This document shows, in pieces, positions 1-7,396 of a DNA stretch of 43,546 nt. The notes under the pieces are model-generated. The model worked only from the letters and a program-made list of their open reading frames with translations, did not search any database and was not told the origin of the DNA. Source of the stretch: Burkholderiales bacterium. Its GTDB lineage: Bacteria; Pseudomonadota; Gammaproteobacteria; Burkholderiales; SG8-41. The number at the start of each line of letters is the position of its first letter. Positions within the stretch are counted from its first letter, which is position 1. The stretch spans positions 1-43,546 of the forward strand of contig JAHCAG010000022.1 of assembly GCA_019635015.1 (NCBI GenBank), given 5' to 3'. The position numbers and the translations under genes were made by a program.

Positions 1-355
1 CGGTGATGCCGTGCTGCTTCTGCAGCGCCTCGATCTTCAGGCCGTCTTCCAGCGTCTGCGAGATCGGTTTTTCGGTGTAGACATGTTTGCCGCCCTTGGC
101 GACGATCTCGGCCATCGGCAGGTGCTGTTCGTTGGGCACGGTCAGGATCACGCCCTTGATTTCCGGGTTGGCCAGCATGGTCTGCATGTCGGGCACTGCG
201 GGCACACCCATTTCCGCGGCAAAGGCATCACGTTTTTCCTGCGAACGGCTGTAGCCGGCGACGATCTGGACCTTGTTCGACTGTTTTGCTGCGCGGGTCA
301 GGACCTTGGCCCAGCGGCCGAGGCCGACGATGCCGACTTTGACGGGTGTGCTCAT
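1..355 (-). CDS. Gfo/Idh/MocA family oxidoreductase, N-terminal part (runs off the left edge)
   Basis: Reading the minus strand from the ATG at 355-353 gives an open frame of 118 codons that leaves the window without a stop. The protein begins MSTPVKVGIVGLGRWAK. GLGRWA is the Rossmann dinucleotide-binding loop of Gfo/Idh/MocA dehydrogenases. Further on, YTEKPIS carries the EKP motif whose Lys is a catalytic residue of the family. These enzymes oxidise or reduce sugars, inositols and related polyols with NAD(P); the substrate cannot be told from this fragment. The C-terminal substrate-binding domain lies outside the window. It is divergent from the GntR regulator at 494, with a palindromic site between them, so that regulator may control it (inference). 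Confidence 0.9.
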   Translation of the reverse strand, partial: MSTPVKVGIVGLGRWAKVLTRAAKQSNKVQIVAGYSRSQEKRDAFAAEMGVPAVPDMQTMLANPEIKGVILTVPNEQHLPMAEIVAKGGKHVYTEKPISQTLEDGLKIEALQKQHGIT

Positions 356-437
356 GCTTGCGTGCTCCTCACGGGTATCTTCGGGAATTTGAACCGGCGG
401 CGCGCGGCGGCAAAAATGCTTGCTGCCGATGGCCAGT

Positions 438-462
438 CGTAATATCGTATTACGGTATTACG
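438..462. promoter_or_regulatory. Probable GntR/FCD operator in the divergent promoter region
   Basis: The run cgtaatatcgtattacg (438-454) is a near-perfect inverted repeat (cgtaat/attacg). A third half-site, attacggtattacg, overlaps it up to 462. It is an AT-rich island in the 138-bp gap between the divergent oxidoreductase and GntR genes. FadR-type GntR proteins bind short palindromes and are commonly autoregulated, so this is the natural operator candidate. That assignment is inference from position and symmetry. Confidence 0.5.
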
Positions 463-493
463 GGCCGGTCAACGACCACTTTCCACAGACGCC

Positions 494-1195
494 ATGAACA
501 ATCCGAAAATCGAGGGAATTCAGAAACTTGCGGCACCGCTGCGGCTGCAGGTGCTGGACGGCCTGCGCCGCGCGATCATCGACGGCCGTCTTGCGCCCGG
601 TGCGCGGCTGACCGAACGCGAACTGACCGAAATGATGGGCGTGTCGCGCACGGTGATCCGCGAGGCGTTGCGCCAGCTCGAGTCCGAAGGCCTGATTGCC
701 AACGTGCCGAACAAGGGCCCGGTGGTGCGCGAACTGTCGCTGGCTGAAGCCAAGGATCTCTACACCATCCGCGCAGTGCTGGAGGGACTGGCGGCGCGGC
801 TGTTCGTGCAGAATGCGGGCGATGCCGAGCTGAAGCGCCTGGCGCAGGCGCTGGATGTCGTTGCCGGCGCCTACGAGCGCGGTGATGCGCAGGAAGTGCT
901 GGAAACCAAGAATCGCTTCTACGAAGTGCTGTTCGAGGCGGCCGGCAGCGAGACGCTGTCCTCGATGCTCGGCACGCTGCATGCGCGCATCTGGCGCTGG
1001 CGCGCACTGGGCCTGTCGCATCCGCAGCGCTCGAGCAGCCGCTCGCGGGAGAGCGTCAAGGGCCTGCGCGCGATGCTGGCGGCGATCCGCCGGCGGGACG
1101 CAGAAGCGGCCGAACGCCTGACACGGGAGGAGGCGCAGGCCGCCGCGGCGGAAATCATGCGGCTGATCGAACTCGGCGGGCAAGCGGCGGAATGA
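494..1195 (+). CDS. GntR family transcriptional regulator, FCD (FadR) subfamily
   Basis: A 233-residue cytoplasmic DNA-binding regulator. The winged helix-turn-helix is at about residues 14-75; it includes LRRAIIDGRLAPGARLTE and the recognition-helix stretch GVSRTVIREALRQLESEGLI, typical of GntR. The remaining 150 residues form an all-helical FCD ligand-binding domain (DLYTIRAVLEGLAARL onward), which in this family senses carboxylic acids, often through a metal. The stop codon overlaps the start of the TauE/SafE exporter (ATGA), so the two are co-transcribed and probably co-translated. The oxidoreductase gene is divergent. A plausible role is control of uptake or efflux plus oxidation of one organic acid or sulfonate, but no ligand can be named. 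Confidence 0.9.
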   Translation: MNNPKIEGIQKLAAPLRLQVLDGLRRAIIDGRLAPGARLTERELTEMMGVSRTVIREALRQLESEGLIANVPNKGPVVRELSLAEAKDLYTIRAVLEGLAARLFVQNAGDAELKRLAQALDVVAGAYERGDAQEVLETKNRFYEVLFEAAGSETLSSMLGTLHARIWRWRALGLSHPQRSSSRSRESVKGLRAMLAAIRRRDAEAAERLTREEAQAAAAEIMRLIELGGQAAE

Positions 1196-1929
1196 CCGGT
1201 CTTTCGCTGCTGGAGCAGGCGTACTGCATCGTCGTGCTGGTCGCGAGCTACGCGCTGCGCGGCAGCACCGGTTTCGGCGGATTCGCGGCGATGCCGCTGC
1301 TGGCGCTGGTGATCCCGATGAAGGTGCTGGTGCCGGTGTGGACGCTGCTGACCATCTCGTCCTCGGCGACGCTGTTCGGCAAGGACCGCCGGCATGTGTC
1401 GCTGCCGATGATCCTGAAAATCCTGCCCTCGTGCTCGCTGGGCATCCTGCTCGGGCTGTGGCTGTTCAAGACGCTTGATGCCGCCTGGCTGACGCGCGGG
1501 CTCGGCGCGCTGGTGACGGGGTATGGGCTGTACGCGTTGTGGCAGACGCGGGGCGGCGGAATGCCGAAACCGCCGCGTGGCGTCGCCACTGCAGCGAGTT
1601 TCCTTGCCGGCGCGGTGGGCACGGTGTTCGGCACCATGGCGAGCATTTTTTTCGCGATCTACATGGATGCCATCCGCGTCACCAAGGAGCAGTTCCGCGG
1701 CACGCTGGCGGCGCTGATGATGACGCTGGCGGTGGTGCGGGGGATCGGTTATTACGCGGTGGGTGAATTCGGGCGCGAATCGCTGCTGCTGTTCGCGATG
1801 GCACTGCCGTTCATGCTGATCGGGATTTTTCTCGGCGACCGCATCCATACCGGCATGAGCGAGGCGACCTTCCGCCGCGTGGTCTGCGCCATCCTGATCC
1901 TCAGCGGGTTGCCGCTGATGTTCAGATAG
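1192..1929 (+). CDS. TauE/SafE family sulfite/organic anion exporter-type permease
   Basis: A 245-residue, strongly hydrophobic inner-membrane protein with about 7-8 predicted membrane segments. The N-terminal stretch includes RGSTGFGGFAAMPLLALV, the glycine-rich first repeat typical of TauE/SafE (DUF81) permeases. A second Gly-rich repeat follows after residue 130 (FLAGAVGTVFGTMASIFFAIY). Family members move sulfite, sulfoacetate or other anions; the substrate here is unknown. The start overlaps the stop of the GntR gene by four bases, so it is the second gene of a two-gene operon. It ends tail to tail with the diguanylate cyclase, overlapping its 3' end by 8 bp. Confidence 0.85.
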   Translation: MTGLSLLEQAYCIVVLVASYALRGSTGFGGFAAMPLLALVIPMKVLVPVWTLLTISSSATLFGKDRRHVSLPMILKILPSCSLGILLGLWLFKTLDAAWLTRGLGALVTGYGLYALWQTRGGGMPKPPRGVATAASFLAGAVGTVFGTMASIFFAIYMDAIRVTKEQFRGTLAALMMTLAVVRGIGYYAVGEFGRESLLLFAMALPFMLIGIFLGDRIHTGMSEATFRRVVCAILILSGLPLMFR

Positions 1930-3358
1930 CGTCCCGCGGGCTGTCCTCTCGCCGCAGCGCCTTGTTTTCGTACATCCGCGAGTCGGCGGCGCGCAGCAGT
2001 TCCTCCAGCGTGTTGCCGTCATCCGGGGCGAAGGCGAGGCCGATCGAGGCGCCGACGGAGAATTGCTGCTGCGCGTAATTGGTCGGCAATTCGACCACCT
2101 GGCGCACCTTGGCGATCATCTCGCTGACACTGCCGCGGTCGACGTGCTCCATGAACACGACGAATTCGTCGCCGCCCCAGCGGCCGACGGTGTCCGATTC
2201 GCGCACCGCGCCGGTGATGCGTTGCGCCGTGTGCTGCAGTGCCGTGTCGCCGGCCTTGTGACCCAGCCGGTCGTTGACCTGCTTGAAGCCGTCGAGGTCG
2301 ATGAACAGCAGCAGGCAGGTGCGGTCGGGGTCGCGGCGCAGGCCGGACAACGCGCGGTCGATGCGGTCCCGCACCAGCAGGCGGTTGGGCAGTCCGGTCA
2401 GCGGATCGAACAAGGCGAGTTGCCCGAGCTGTGTCCGCTGTGCCAGCACGACCAGCGTGCTCCAGCCAAGGATGAGGGCGAGCAGCCAGACCAGGCCGTG
2501 CATCAGCCACAGCGCGAGCTGCTGCGGCGTCTCCGCATGGCGCAGCGCGATCACCCACTTGCCGCCGGGCACATCGACATCGACCAGCTGGGTGCCGGGC
2601 GCCGGGAACAGCGCCGCATCGCCCCAGAACACATCACCCTCCATTCCGGCGCCGTTCCTGCCGCGGATCGCGATCATGTTGCCGTTCGACGCACTCTCGG
2701 CAATCGCGGTGTTCAGCAGCGATTCCGAGTCGATCACCGAGGACAGCAGGCCCCAGTAGTTGCCATCGACGGATATCGGAACGCGGTAAATCAGGCCGGT
2801 GCCGCCCTGTACCAGCGGAACGGGGCCGATCAGCACCGGCATGCCGCTGTCCGCGGCGCGTTTGACGTCGGGCCACTGGGCGGGCACGTCGGGGTAATAC
2901 AGGCCGATCGCCTTCTCGTTGCCCTTGACCGGATAAACATAGGTCAGCCGGAACCCGATCGCGATCGCCAGATTGCGCACATGGCGGGCCTCACGATGCA
3001 GGCCGGCGAGTATGGCTTCGACTTCCTTGCGCTCGAGGCTGTCGTGGCGTACCGCGAGGTAGCTGCTCATGCCGCTGGTCAGGTAGAGCACGCTGTTGAG
3101 TTCCCGGCTCAGCCGCGCGCGCAGCGAGTAACCCGCCATTAGCAGGTCGACCTGGCGGCGGGCTTCGACCTCGCGTGCCTGCATGTTCACCACCAGTGTG
3201 CCGACGAGGATGACCGATAGGGTGACGCCAGCGGCAATCAGCAGATGCAGCAGGCCCGGCCGCAGCATGCCTGTCTCGCGCGGCGTATTCTCGATCGTGT
3301 TTTTTGCGGCGAACAATTGGCCCCCGTCCCCGTGACGACGGATCCCCGGCGTCGGCAT
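1922..3358 (-). CDS. Membrane-bound diguanylate cyclase with CHASE-type sensor and GGDEF domain
   Basis: 478 residues as drawn. An internal ATG at 3268 (MLRPGLLHLL, residue 31) is a likelier start because it opens directly on the first membrane helix (about residues 34-56). A periplasmic region of about 220 residues follows, resembling a CHASE sensor, then a second membrane helix near residue 290. The C-terminal GGDEF domain has an intact GGDEF signature at residues 395-399. RESD at 386-389 is the inhibitory I-site (RxxD) at the canonical five-residue spacing. The enzyme should therefore condense two GTP to cyclic di-GMP and be feedback-inhibited by it. The signal sensed is unknown. It stands alone, convergent with the TauE-like gene. 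Confidence 0.92.
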   Translation of the reverse strand: MPTPGIRRHGDGGQLFAAKNTIENTPRETGMLRPGLLHLLIAAGVTLSVILVGTLVVNMQAREVEARRQVDLLMAGYSLRARLSRELNSVLYLTSGMSSYLAVRHDSLERKEVEAILAGLHREARHVRNLAIAIGFRLTYVYPVKGNEKAIGLYYPDVPAQWPDVKRAADSGMPVLIGPVPLVQGGTGLIYRVPISVDGNYWGLLSSVIDSESLLNTAIAESASNGNMIAIRGRNGAGMEGDVFWGDAALFPAPGTQLVDVDVPGGKWVIALRHAETPQQLALWLMHGLVWLLALILGWSTLVVLAQRTQLGQLALFDPLTGLPNRLLVRDRIDRALSGLRRDPDRTCLLLFIDLDGFKQVNDRLGHKAGDTALQHTAQRITGAVRESDTVGRWGGDEFVVFMEHVDRGSVSEMIAKVRQVVELPTNYAQQQFSVGASIGLAFAPDDGNTLEELLRAADSRMYENKALRREDSPRDAI

Positions 3359-3424
3359 TCATCATACCGAGTCGGCGCAGCACCGCCATCCTGTTCCGGC
3401 ATCGCGCCGGATTATCCGCAGCTT

Positions 3425-3462
3425 GACGGGAAATATTAAATACTTGTTTAAAAACAACAAGT
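3425..3462 (-). terminator. AT-rich hairpin downstream of the quinone oxidoreductase, possible weak terminator
   Basis: Bases 3442-3448 (acttgtt) and 3456-3462 (aacaagt) form a 7-bp stem with a 7-base loop. On the minus strand the stem is followed by atttaatattt. It sits 15 bp after the stop of the minus-strand oxidoreductase. The stem is AT-only apart from two G-C pairs, so termination would be weak. The minus-strand run acaagtattt also matches the beginning of the dispersed AT-rich motif described at 21654, so it may be a diverged copy of that element. Confidence 0.4.
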
Positions 3463-3476
3463 TATGATTTTCCCTG

Positions 3477-4469
3477 TCACGACCGCATGAGGATCACGAC
3501 CTTGCCCACCACCTTGCGTTCGCGCACGGTGCGCAGCGCGTCCTGATACCGGGCGAGCGGATACGCCGCCATCACGTGCGGTTTGATTTTGCCGGCGCTG
3601 TACCAGTCGAACAGTTCGCGCTGCACACGCTGCACCTTCTCCGGCTGGCGGTCGCGGTAGGCGCTGTACTGCAGGCCGAGCAGCGCGATGTTCTTCACCA
3701 GCAGGTGGCCGGCCTTCACTTCGGGAATCCGGCCTTCGGCGAAACCGACAACGACCAGACGGCCGGACCAGGCAATGACACGCAGGCTTGCATCGAAGAC
3801 ATCGCCGCCGACCGGATCGACGATGATGTCGACTCCGCGTTTGCCGACGGCGGCGAGCACCTGGTCGCGGAAGGCGTTGCGCAGGTCCGGCACGTCGGTG
3901 CGCACCACGTGGTCGGCGCCGTGCTGCTTCGCCAGGGCGGCTTTTTCGGCGCTGCCGACACTGGCGATCACCGTCGCGCCCAGCGCCTTGCCCACCTGGA
4001 TGGCGGCGATGCCGACACCGCCGGCCGCGCCGTTGACGAGGATTGTTTCACCGGGCCGGTACTGTCCGCGTTCGACGATCGCGAAATGCGCGGTTGGATA
4101 GGCGATGCCCATCGCTGCGGCGTCGGCGAAACTCATCGACTCCGGCATCGGGTAGCAGTTGTGCTGTGCCACCACGCACTTCTGCGCATAGGCGCCGTAT
4201 TCGTTCTGCGCGGCGACACGGTCCCCCGGTTTGCAGCTGGTGACGCCGCTGCCGACCGCGGCCACCACGCCGGCCATGTCCTTGCCGGGACTGAAGGGAC
4301 GTTTGGGCAGCACCTGGTAAGTGCCGCCGATCACCAGCAGGTCGGGGAAGTTGACGCTGGCGGCGTGCACGTCGACCAGTACCTCGCCGGGGCCCGGCGC
4401 CGGATCAGCGGTTTCCCCGAGGACCAGGTTTTCAAGGGGGCCGTGTTCATGGACGATCAGTGCTTTCAA
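3477..4469 (-). CDS. NADPH:quinone oxidoreductase family protein (zinc-independent MDR, QOR type)
   Basis: A 330-residue medium-chain dehydrogenase/reductase. The N-terminal GroES-like domain contains PGPGEVLVDVHAASVNFPDLLV and GKDMAGVV. The NADPH-binding Rossmann domain begins around residue 140 with VNGAAGGVGIAAIQVGKALGA, the AxxGxxG-type loop of quinone oxidoreductases. The structural-zinc cysteine cluster of alcohol dehydrogenases is absent. Length is normal for the family (about 325). The expected reaction is NADPH-dependent reduction of quinones or enoyl/enone compounds in the cytoplasm; substrate unknown. It is divergent from the CMD/AhpD-like gene at 4645, with a 175-bp gap that presumably holds both promoters. 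Confidence 0.9.
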   Translation of the reverse strand: MKALIVHEHGPLENLVLGETADPAPGPGEVLVDVHAASVNFPDLLVIGGTYQVLPKRPFSPGKDMAGVVAAVGSGVTSCKPGDRVAAQNEYGAYAQKCVVAQHNCYPMPESMSFADAAAMGIAYPTAHFAIVERGQYRPGETILVNGAAGGVGIAAIQVGKALGATVIASVGSAEKAALAKQHGADHVVRTDVPDLRNAFRDQVLAAVGKRGVDIIVDPVGGDVFDASLRVIAWSGRLVVVGFAEGRIPEVKAGHLLVKNIALLGLQYSAYRDRQPEKVQRVQRELFDWYSAGKIKPHVMAAYPLARYQDALRTVRERKVVGKVVILMRS

Positions 4470-4644
4470 GCGATGTACTCCCTGCGTTGAGTCGGTGTCG
4501 ATGGAGGAGGCGGAACCGTTCCGGTTCTGCCGCCGAGAAAAATGAATGTGGCACCAATATGGTCGGCGTTACTCTGCATGCGGGGCGCAATTTTAACGTG
4601 TTGCGCAATCCTGACACCTGCACATCCATGGAGGGGGAAACAGA

Positions 4645-5214
4645 ATGGCGCGCATAAGTTATGTGACACCCGGGGCCGTGACGGATCCGCAGATCCGGCG
4701 CTGGCTTGACGAAGCGATTGCCGCAGGCCGACCCGGTCCGGAGAACCAGTCCATCCGCGCCCACCAGCCCGGCGTGATGCGCTCGTTCACGCTGACCCGC
4801 GAGATGCTGTTCGACAACGGTGCCGGCGTGGTCGAGCACGACCTCAAGGAAATGCTCCGCGCCTACGTTGCCTTCACCATCGAATGTGGCTACTGAAGCA
4901 ACCAGGGAACCGCGCGGTCGGCGCGGGAAGCGGACAGCAGGATGGCGGAGTTGATGCAGTATGAAAAATCGGACCGGTTCACGCCGCGCGAGAAAACCGC
5001 GCTGCGTTACGCGGATGCGATCATGTACGATCCCAACCAGGCCGATGACGCGATGTGGGCGGCCTTGCACGCCGAGTTCAGCGAACCGCAGCTGGTCGAG
5101 CTCGGTTACTGGATCGGCTTCACCTTCGGCGGGCAGCGCTGGCTGAAGACGCTGTCGGCGAAGCAGGGGGAACTGGCGGCCGCGATGGCTGGCCGGCAGC
5201 AGGCGCCGGAATAA
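4645..5214 (+). CDS. Carboxymuconolactone decarboxylase/AhpD-like selenoprotein with a CxxU redox motif (in-frame TGA at 4894-4896)
   Basis: One continuous 190-codon frame is broken only by TGA at codon 84, then continues to TAA. Read through, the product is 189 residues. The core is ...FTIECGY-U-SNQG..., so C81 and U84 form C-x-x-U where relatives have CxxC (type CxYCxNQ). The second half keeps the family pattern without a gap: LMQYEKSD, then TALRYADAIMYDP, then FSEPQLVELGYWIGFTFGGQRWL. A GGAGGGG ribosome site lies 7 bases before the ATG. A GC-rich hairpin with a GGTC loop starts 13 bases after the TGA (see 4910-4926). CMD/AhpD-like proteins are known to occur as selenoproteins. The role is probably thiol/selenol peroxidase or reductase chemistry; substrate unknown. 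A split gene or sequencing error is the alternative. Confidence 0.85.
4910..4926 (+). promoter_or_regulatory. Predicted bacterial SECIS element for Sec84 of the CMD/AhpD-like protein
   Basis: CCGCGC (4910-4915) pairs perfectly with GCGCGG (4921-4926) around the loop GGTCG. The GGUC of the loop starts 19 nt after the TGA. From memory, E. coli fdhF, the reference bacterial SECIS, also shows GGUC in its apical loop about 18 nt after its UGA. SelB recognises this loop with an adjacent short stem. The hairpin is inside the coding sequence, as all bacterial SECIS elements are. The structure is read directly; its function is inference. Confidence 0.75.
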
Positions 5215-5239
5215 AAAAAGGGGCGGCAATCGCCGCCCC
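5213..5239 (-). terminator. Rho-independent terminator of the Bug receptor gene
   Basis: GGGGCGGC (5220-5227) and GCCGCCCC (5232-5239) form a perfect 8-bp stem with an AATC loop. On the minus strand it is followed by seven T residues (5219-5213). It lies 20 bp after the stop of the minus-strand receptor gene and overlaps the last codon of the convergent selenoprotein gene. There is no T-run on the plus side, so it is directional. Confidence 0.88.
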
Positions 5240-5259
5240 CTGTTGCCGTTCGCGGCTTG

Positions 5260-6234
5260 TTATCGCGCGGTCAGGCCGGCTGCCTGGACCACCGGGCCCA
5301 TGGTCTTGATCTCGGACTCGACAAAGCGGCGGAATTCCTCCGGTGTGTTGGTCACGACCTCGGTCATCTGCTGTTCGAAGAGCCTGCGGAAATCGGGATT
5401 CTTCGTGGTTTCGATCAGCAGTTCCCGCACTTTGGCGAGGATTGGCCGCGGAGTCTTCACCGGAGCCAGCAGGCCGTTCCAGCCGCCGTACTGGTAGCCG
5501 GGGACGGTTTCCGCAATGGCCGGCAGATCGCCCAGCAGCGCGGTTCTGGCTGGCAGGGTGTGCGCGACCGCGCGCAGCTTGCCGCCCTTGACCAGACCGG
5601 CCACCGCAGGCGCAGGGGTTATCGTCCACTGCGATTCACCTGCGACCACGGCTGCCACCGAGGGGCCGCCGCCCTTGTACGGCACATGCAGGGCTTCGGA
5701 TTTTGCTATCTGCATGAACAGCACCCCGGCGAGGTGGCTCTGAGAGCCGACGCCGGCAGAGGCCATGTTCGCCTTGCCGCCGCGGCTGTTGTTGTACTCG
5801 ATCAGTTCCTTGACGGTCTTGATCGGGAGCGAGGGGTTGACCACCATGATGTTCGGCGTGTTGCCGAACAGCGAGATGAAGGCATAGTCCTTCAGCGGAT
5901 CAAAGGGCAGCTTCTTGAAGATATGCGGTCCGATGACCATGGCCGCGGTGGAAGCCGAGAGCAGGGTGTAGCCGTCGGGCTGGGCATCCTTGCCGATCTC
6001 CATGCCGATCAGGCCGCCGGCGCCGGCGCGGTTGTCGACCACAACCTGCTGCCTGGCAACCGCAGTGAAAGAGTTGGCGAAAATCCGTCCCAGCGTATCG
6101 ACGGAGCTGCCGGCGGCATTGGGCACGATGAGGCGGATCGGCCGGGCCGGGTAGTCGGCTGCAAGCGCGGACGGCACCGCGGTGATACCCAGCGATGCGG
6201 CGAGCAGGATGGTGAAACTGCGGGTAAAGCGCAT
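5260..6234 (-). CDS. Bug-family tripartite tricarboxylate transporter substrate-binding protein (TctC-like)
   Basis: The start is set at the ATG at 6234-6232 because AGGAGG lies 6 bases before it; an upstream ATG at 6255 lacks this. The product is 324 residues. MRFTRSFTILLAASLG...ALAADYPARPIRLIVP is a signal peptide followed by the typical Bug mature N-terminus (YPxRPIRLIVP). The middle has GRIFANSFTAVARQQVVVDNRAGAGGLIG, the canonical VVVDNRxGAGG stretch of the carboxylate-binding loop. This is a periplasmic receptor for a carboxylate or amide. No TctA/TctB membrane partners are adjacent, as is common for orphan Bug receptors in betaproteobacteria. It is followed by a strong terminator and is divergent from the patatin-like gene. 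Confidence 0.93.
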   Translation of the reverse strand: MRFTRSFTILLAASLGITAVPSALAADYPARPIRLIVPNAAGSSVDTLGRIFANSFTAVARQQVVVDNRAGAGGLIGMEIGKDAQPDGYTLLSASTAAMVIGPHIFKKLPFDPLKDYAFISLFGNTPNIMVVNPSLPIKTVKELIEYNNSRGGKANMASAGVGSQSHLAGVLFMQIAKSEALHVPYKGGGPSVAAVVAGESQWTITPAPAVAGLVKGGKLRAVAHTLPARTALLGDLPAIAETVPGYQYGGWNGLLAPVKTPRPILAKVRELLIETTKNPDFRRLFEQQMTEVVTNTPEEFRRFVESEIKTMGPVVQAAGLTAR

Positions 6235-6443
6235 GACGATCCTCCTAGGAAACAATCTGTTTTTTTGGGCTGCGAAGCCAGGCCAATTCTGTCGGGTTTA
6301 CTCCGGCATGGCAACAACCATTGGCAACCAAATTGGTTGTGCGGTGAGGGAACCTTGACTGCGCAAACCGGTCATCTCACACTCGAAACATCATTCGTTG
6401 CATCGCGTTGCCGTTGCATCAACCTCCACCCGGACAAATTCCA

Positions 6444-7319
6444 TTGAGCCGCTTCACCAAGACCCTGCTGTTTCCGCTGATTGCGATCCTGCTCGCGGGC
6501 TGCGCCACCGCGCCGGTGAACCACGTTGCCGCCGACGCGCCCTATGCGGTGCCGCTGGAACGGGTGTCGAGGACGGGGCCGGTCATCGGCCTTGTGCTCG
6601 GCGCGGGCGGTTCCCGCGGCTTTGCCCATGTCGGCGTGCTGAAGGCGCTCGAAGCCGCGGGCATCGAGGCCGACGTGCTGGTTGGCGTGAGTTCGGGGGC
6701 CATCGTTGGCGCGCTGCACGCCGGCGGCATGCGGGCGAAGGAGCTGGAGGCTCATGCACTGGAGATCGAGGACAACGACCTGCTCGATTTCACCCTGTTC
6801 GGGCCCGGCGTGATCCAGGGCGGGCGCCTGCAGGCCTACATCAACGAAATGGTCGGCGGCCGTCCGCTCGAGGCGCTGCAGAAACCCTTCGCCGCGGTGG
6901 TTGCCGAGCGTGAGACCCGCCGCATGACGGTGTTCAACCGCGGCAATACCGGGCTCGCGGTGCGCGCCTCGGCGAGCGTGCCGCGGCTGTTCTGGCCGGT
7001 GGTGATACGCGGCACCGAGTACGTCGACGGCGGTGTGGCCAGCCGCCTGCCGGCCTCCGTCGCACGCGAGATGGGCGCCGACATTGTCATCGCCGTCGAC
7101 GTGTCCTGGCGCGGTTCCGCCGATGCGCGCCATGCCGACATCGTGATCCGCCCGGAAACCATCCGCTCGCGCATCACCGATTTTTCGCACAAACTCGCCA
7201 ACCTTGCCGCAGGCGAGGAGGCGGCGCGCGCGATCCTGCCGCAGTTGCGCGAACTGCAGGCGCGGGTGGCTGTCGAGAAATCGCGCCCGCTGCGCGTAGG
7301 CGCCGCAGGCCTCCGCTAG
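6444..7319 (+). CDS. Patatin-like phospholipase family lipoprotein
   Basis: The open frame extends back to a TTG at 6408, but the TTG at 6444 is preferred because it begins MSRFTKTLLFPLIAILLAGC, a lipoprotein signal with lipobox LAGC. From 6444 the product is 291 residues. The patatin domain follows: GAGGSRGFAHVGVLKAL (oxyanion-hole glycine loop), GVSSG (GxSxG nucleophile elbow) and VDGG (Asp of the Ser-Asp dyad). All catalytic elements are intact, so an active serine lipid acyl hydrolase attached to the outer or inner membrane is expected. Family relatives include RssA-type proteins. It stands alone between the Bug receptor and the CoA-transferase. Confidence 0.88.
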   Translation: MSRFTKTLLFPLIAILLAGCATAPVNHVAADAPYAVPLERVSRTGPVIGLVLGAGGSRGFAHVGVLKALEAAGIEADVLVGVSSGAIVGALHAGGMRAKELEAHALEIEDNDLLDFTLFGPGVIQGGRLQAYINEMVGGRPLEALQKPFAAVVAERETRRMTVFNRGNTGLAVRASASVPRLFWPVVIRGTEYVDGGVASRLPASVAREMGADIVIAVDVSWRGSADARHADIVIRPETIRSRITDFSHKLANLAAGEEAARAILPQLRELQARVAVEKSRPLRVGAAGLR

Positions 7320-7339
7320 CCGCGCAATGTGAACTTGCA

Positions 7340-7358
7340 GGCCCGGAGCCACCGGGCC
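7340..7358 (+). terminator. Possible terminator hairpin after the patatin-like gene
   Basis: GGCCCGG (7340-7346) and CCGGGCC (7352-7358) form a perfect 7-bp stem with a five-base loop, 20 bp after the stop of the patatin-like gene. The following bases are gcttgttatg, with no real T-tract, so termination efficiency is doubtful. Confidence 0.45.
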
Positions 7359-7396
7359 GCTTGTTATGATGCGGTCCGGATTTTACGGAGAGCATC

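Noticed and set aside
919..2022. A 367-codon minus-strand frame across the GntR and TauE/SafE genes
   Set aside because: Low-complexity His/Arg/Gln composition; a shadow of two well-supported plus-strand genes.
4645..5214. Treating the CMD/AhpD-like region as two separate small genes (4645-4896 and 4942-5214) or a pseudogene
   Set aside because: The frame is unbroken apart from one TGA at the position of a conserved redox Cys, family similarity continues on both sides, and a well-formed SECIS-like hairpin follows.
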